Of a stretch of DNA of 64,000 nucleotides, positions 60,543 through 64,000 are shown piece after piece. The stretch's first letter is position 1, and every line of letters begins with the position of its first letter. The stretch lies in assembly GCF_000312565.1 (NCBI RefSeq), contig NZ_CALW02000042.1, positions 24,998 to 88,997 on the forward strand, given 5' to 3'. The position numbers and the translations under genes were made by a program. Source of the DNA: Bartonella rattaustraliani AUST/NH4. Its GTDB lineage: Bacteria > Pseudomonadota > Alphaproteobacteria > Rhizobiales > Rhizobiaceae. The notes beneath the pieces were generated by a model. It ran no database searches, was not told where the DNA came from, and saw only the letters and a list, made by a program, of their open reading frames with translations.

Positions 60543-61877
60543 TTATGCCAAAGATTCTAAAAATTTAACAGGCTCCCCCCGTGACGGCGTAACGATTTCA
60601 CCTTCCCACATAACACGCATACCACGAACAATGGTTCCAACAGGCCAACCTTTAACCTTTTTCCCGTCATAAGGTGTCCAACCAGCGCGTGAACCGATTA
60701 AGGCATTCGTAATCATTTCTTTGCGCTTGAGATCAATAATAGTCAAGTCAGCATCATATCCGACAGCCAAACGTCCTTTGCAGCTTATACCAAAAATGCG
60801 ACTAGGACCATGCGAAGTGAGATCAACAAAACGTTCAAGAGATATCTTCCCTTCATTGACATGTGTGAGCATAATTGCTGCTGTTGTCTGCACTCCTGTC
60901 ATTCCTGAAGGTGAGGCGGGATAAAAGCGAAGCTTTTCTTCAAGCGTATGAGGCGCGTGATCAGAGCCTAAAACATCAATAATACCTTGCTGAACACCAT
61001 ACCAAAGAGACTCACGATGACGCCCCTCACGAATCGGTGGATTCATTTGAATCAAAGTGCCAAATTGCTTATAGTCATCAGTCGTTAAAGTTAAATGGTG
61101 CTGTGTCACTTCAATCGTTGCTACATCCTTATGATTTTTCAGAAATTCAACTTCTTCCGCAGTAGAAAGATGTAATACATGAATACGCGCCTTTGTTTCA
61201 TGCGCGATTTTCACTAAGCGCTGCGTACATTTTAATGCTGCAACCTCATCGCGCCAAACCGAATGTGATGAGGCATCTCCCTCAATACATAACATTTTAC
61301 GCTCTTTTAGTCTTTCCTCATCTTCAGAATGAAAAGCAGCACGACGGTTTATATTTTTTAAAATAAGACGCACACTCTCATCATCGTCAACCAAAAGATC
61401 ACCCGTAGAAGACCCCATAAATACTTTAACTCCAGCAGCTCCTGGAAGTCTTTCTAACTCTGCCAATTCATGTGCATTTTCACGCGTTCCTCCAACCCAA
61501 AACGCAAAATCACAATGCATCCGGTGAAATCCGCGTTTAACCTTATCGTTTAATGCTTCTTTTGATATGGTGAGTGGTTTGGTGTTAGGCATTTCAAAAA
61601 CTGTTGTAACCCCTCCTAAAACCGCAGAATAAGAACCACTTTCCAAATCCTCCTTATATTCATTCCCTGGCTCGCGAAAATGAACTTGGCTATCAATAAT
61701 ACCTGGTAAAATATGCAATCCGGTGCAATCGATGACCTCACCAGCAGAAGCGCGCGAAAGATCCCCCATTTCAGCAATACGGCCATTGGTGACACCAATA
61801 TCACGCTTGCTACTTCCATCATGGTTTACAACTGTTGCACCTTTAAAAATTGTATCAAATATTTTACACATAGCCAT
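60543..61877 (-). CDS. pyrC: Dihydroorotase
   Basis: A protein of 444 residues. Class I dihydroorotase features: HILPGIIDSQVHFREPGNEY near residue 56, VFEMPNTKPLT, the metal-bridging Lys region AAGVKVFMGSS near residue 148, and the catalytic Asp in LGSDHAPHTLEEK. The first ligand position reads D-S-Q-V-H, with Gln for the first His, a form also seen in other rhizobial members as far as I recall. It cyclises carbamoyl aspartate to dihydroorotate. It likely provides the activity missing in the PyrC' at 11905-13212. The start could be the second Met (MCKIFDT). Confidence 0.9.
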   Translation of the reverse strand: MAMCKIFDTIFKGATVVNHDGSSKRDIGVTNGRIAEMGDLSRASAGEVIDCTGLHILPGIIDSQVHFREPGNEYKEDLESGSYSAVLGGVTTVFEMPNTKPLTISKEALNDKVKRGFHRMHCDFAFWVGGTRENAHELAELERLPGAAGVKVFMGSSTGDLLVDDDESVRLILKNINRRAAFHSEDEERLKERKMLCIEGDASSHSVWRDEVAALKCTQRLVKIAHETKARIHVLHLSTAEEVEFLKNHKDVATIEVTQHHLTLTTDDYKQFGTLIQMNPPIREGRHRESLWYGVQQGIIDVLGSDHAPHTLEEKLRFYPASPSGMTGVQTTAAIMLTHVNEGKISLERFVDLTSHGPSRIFGISCKGRLAVGYDADLTIIDLKRKEMITNALIGSRAGWTPYDGKKVKGWPVGTIVRGMRVMWEGEIVTPSRGEPVKFLESLA

Positions 61878-61936
61878 ACTCCTTACACATTCCCTTTCTT
61901 ATCGATTAGGTAACTTTAAGCAGAAAGGCAAGAACC

Positions 61937-62791
61937 ATGATAAAAAAACACAATGCCATTTCCTTTACAAACCGTAAAATTATTAAAGTTACGGGGGAAG
62001 AAGCAACAGATTTTCTGCAAACTTTGATCACAACAGATGTAAAGAAAATAAGCCCACAAGAAATTTTCCCTGGCGCTCTCTTATCCCCACAAGGAAAGGT
62101 GATAGCTGATTTTCTTATTAGCAAAATAGAAGATGGTTATCTCATTGATATCGTTGCATCGCTTGCTGATAGTTTCCAGAAACGCCTCCTGCTCTATAAG
62201 TTACACAAAAAAGTTGAAATTACACAACCATTACAAGAGCTTGTTACAGTTTTTTGGAACAATGAAGCAGAGAGTTTAAATTTTGATTCAAGTTTTCTTG
62301 ATAAACGATTTCCACAAAAAGAAAAAGTAAGCCGAATCTATGGAAAAATATCTTTTTTTGCTCAAGAATATCATAACACTTGGAATCAATTGCGTGTTCG
62401 TTATGGAATTGCAGAAAGTGATCAAGACTATGAAATAGGAAAAGTCTTTCCCCATGATATTAATTATGATCAAATCAATGGGCTATCATTCAACAAAGGC
62501 TGTTATATTGGACAAGAAATTGTTTCACGAATGCATCATCGCCACACGGCGCGTCGCCGTATTTTAGTTGTTAAAAGCCAACATGAATTAACACCAGGCT
62601 CCAATGTTGAAGCAGGAACAAAAGTCCTTGGCTCCTTGAAAACATGTGCTAAAAATGAAGCGCTCGCTTTAATGCGTATTGACCATGTTAAAGAGGCTAT
62701 GGATAATGACATCTCATTTACAGTCCAAGATGTTCCTGTCACCATAAGTATTGCTGAAAATATGAATTTTACCTTTCCTGAAAAAACCTAA
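61937..62791 (+). CDS. ygfZ: YgfZ/GcvT-like folate-binding protein
   Basis: A protein of 284 residues. GEEATDFLQTLITTDVKK near residue 20, PGALLSPQGKVIADFL, and the signature GLSFNKGCYIGQEIVSRMHH near residue 185 with the conserved Cys. YgfZ helps assembly or repair of iron-sulphur enzymes with tetrahydrofolate. It is divergent from pyrC and followed by an HD-domain gene with a 12-bp gap. Confidence 0.92.
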   Translation: MIKKHNAISFTNRKIIKVTGEEATDFLQTLITTDVKKISPQEIFPGALLSPQGKVIADFLISKIEDGYLIDIVASLADSFQKRLLLYKLHKKVEITQPLQELVTVFWNNEAESLNFDSSFLDKRFPQKEKVSRIYGKISFFAQEYHNTWNQLRVRYGIAESDQDYEIGKVFPHDINYDQINGLSFNKGCYIGQEIVSRMHHRHTARRRILVVKSQHELTPGSNVEAGTKVLGSLKTCAKNEALALMRIDHVKEAMDNDISFTVQDVPVTISIAENMNFTFPEKT

Positions 62792-62803
62792 GAAACGCAC
62801 TAA

Positions 62804-63424
62804 ATGGCTAAAGCTGAAGTAACACAAAAAGGAGAAGCACGCGCTTGGCAAAGGATGCTTTCTGGCAGGCGGCTCGATTTGCTCAACCCTTCCCCGTTTG
62901 ATATTGAAATAGAAGATATTGCCCATGGGCTTGCCCGGGTTGCACGTTGGAATGGACAAACACAAGGGGAATATGCCTATTCTGTTGCACAACATTCACT
63001 TTTGGTCGAAAAAATATTTCAGAAGCTTTATCCTCAATCACGTAACAGTGAGTGTCTTTGTGCCCTTCTTCATGATGCACCAGAATATGTTATTGGTGAT
63101 ATTATTTCTCCTTTTAAAGCTGTTATAGGCAAGCAATATGAACGCATCGAAAAATATATACAGGATGCTATTCACATGCGCTTTTCTCTCCCCGTTAATC
63201 CTTCTCAAAAGCTTTTAAAAAAAATCAAACAAGCCGACCGTATTGCTGCATTTTATGAGGCAACTACCCTTGCCGGTTTTAACACAGAAGAAGCTCTTCG
63301 CTATTTTGGTTCGCCCCATCATATTTTACCTGATGATCTCAATTTGCAACCATGCTCTACACAACAAATTGAAAATGCTTTTCTAATCCGCTTTAATGAC
63401 CTTGATACGCAAAGATCAGGCTAA
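62804..63424 (+). CDS. HD-domain phosphohydrolase
   Basis: A protein of 206 residues. Metal-binding HD signature: YSVAQHSLLVEKIF, then LCALLHDAPEYVIGDIISPF near residue 80, and a later Asp in KIKQADRIAAFYEATTL. It resembles the YfbR group of 5'-deoxynucleotidases, with an N-terminal extension of about 40 residues. The substrate is likely a nucleotide. It is co-transcribed with ygfZ. Confidence 0.88.
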   Translation: MAKAEVTQKGEARAWQRMLSGRRLDLLNPSPFDIEIEDIAHGLARVARWNGQTQGEYAYSVAQHSLLVEKIFQKLYPQSRNSECLCALLHDAPEYVIGDIISPFKAVIGKQYERIEKYIQDAIHMRFSLPVNPSQKLLKKIKQADRIAAFYEATTLAGFNTEEALRYFGSPHHILPDDLNLQPCSTQQIENAFLIRFNDLDTQRSG

Positions 63425-64000
63425 TATTCTCTTTGCATCATTTATTCTTTGACTGTGCTCATTAAAACAAATCTATTCAATGATTATTCTCTTTGCTTAG
63501 CATCTCCCTTAGATACAATCACAATAAAGAATAAGTCTCTTTCTTCCATTCATAATCATATAACTGTTTGATGTTTTACAATTTTTATTTTTATCATAAA
63601 GCATCGTTTTAAATGAATGTCGTTAAAAATGAGCAAACAAGAGTTCCTTAATAATATGCTCTCAACAACAGATTCAAAAACGTACGCATTCATGAAATGA
63701 TGACGTGTAAAAATCATAGCCCAAAATTATAACCCAAACTAAACGCACACAGAAAAAATATAAAAAATAAGCATTTATTATATAGTAATGAATTGATTTA
63801 TAATAATAACTTATCCTTGTTTAACTTGAATCATAATCCCGAATATTGTAAGTTTCTCTCATTTCAAACCTCTTTATGTTGAATCAATTTTTTTCACTTG
63901 GCTTTACACACTCAGCGGTTTTGATAAGTATATTTTTGCGAAATATAACTTTTTGTTTTTTATATATATATTAGAAGTTTGGGAATAGAATTCTAAATAC
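63425..64000. other. Gene-free end of window
   Basis: About 575 bp. Contains repeat copy R5 (63791-63920). The rest shows no gene. Confidence 0.5.
63791..63920 (+). repeat. Integrase-upstream repeat, copy R5
   Basis: About 130 bp, plus strand: ATTGATTTATAATAATAACT, CCCGAATATTGTAAGTTTCT, GAATCAATTTTTTTCACTTG and GCTTTACACACTCAGCGG. It breaks off where R3 goes on into the ribosome-binding site, so no integrase start follows. Confidence 0.75.

Noticed and set aside
1-64000. CRISPR array
   Set aside because: No regularly spaced identical repeats with unique spacers were seen; the dispersed repeats are too far apart and too divergent.
1-64000. Further tRNA genes, rRNA genes or riboswitches
   Set aside because: Only one T-arm pattern with a full cloverleaf was found (tRNA-Lys); I recognised no riboswitch cores.

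Overview
The window is AT-rich, compactly coded alphaproteobacterial chromosome. Protein families and gene order point to Bartonella: PyrB with an inactive PyrC-like partner, phosphatidylcholine synthase, secreted Cu/Zn-SOD, DUF6163, TIGR02301 and DUF3126 proteins, the dac-tmk-holB-metG-tatD-MBL cluster, and many decaying phage or integrase fragments. This is family and synteny inference by eye; the species was not determined.

Left third (1-18.3 kb). The end of cobT is followed by minus-strand genes for an Lrp-type regulator, a uracil-DNA glycosylase-like protein, a secreted nuclease and ribosomal protein L33 (rpmG, 55 codons). A broken MFS transporter gene is split by an integrase remnant. 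Then come rnr and topA (topA carries a one-base frameshift in a G10 tract), dprA, plsY, the inactive pyrC-like gene and pyrB. Plus-strand genes for an acyl-CoA dehydrogenase/AidB-like protein and gatCA surround minus-strand ruvX.

Accessory zone A (18.3-22.7 kb). About 2 kb of gene-free DNA precedes a decayed lysogeny-control module: a repressor pseudogene, a divergent Ner-like pseudogene and an N-terminally truncated Dam-type methylase.

Centre (22.7-40.4 kb). A branched-chain amino acid ABC transporter (livK, livH, livM, livG, livF) is followed by a double cold-shock-domain protein, a DUF192 pseudogene, an alpha/beta hydrolase, a DUF3126 protein, radC-map-sfsA, trmJ-murI, rpsD, ttcA, rimO, lexA and tRNA-Lys(TTT) with a recognisable promoter.

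Accessory zone B (40.4-43.6 kb). A fragment of a phage-type DnaB helicase abuts an apparently intact copy of the zone A repressor, in the opposite orientation, with the same roughly 270-bp noncoding tail. The zone ends, after rlpA, in an integrase start remnant. A and B form an inverted pair of about 1 kb around roughly 19.6 kb of core genes.

Right third (43.8-64 kb). A D-Ala-D-Ala carboxypeptidase homologue with altered active-site motifs leads into tmk, holB, metG, tatD and a metallo-hydrolase. Then come a broken lipoprotein gene, DUF6163, an enoyl-CoA hydratase-family hydrolase, pcs, a UbiH-family hydroxylase, two small overlapping genes, sodC, a DUF421 stub, cysS, a TIGR02301 protein, a short hexapeptide-repeat remnant, dihydroorotase, ygfZ and an HD hydrolase.

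A repeat of about 170 bp that lies immediately upstream of the integrase start codon occurs five times: two copies on the minus strand in the left part and three on the plus strand in the right part. At least two copies have no integrase left.
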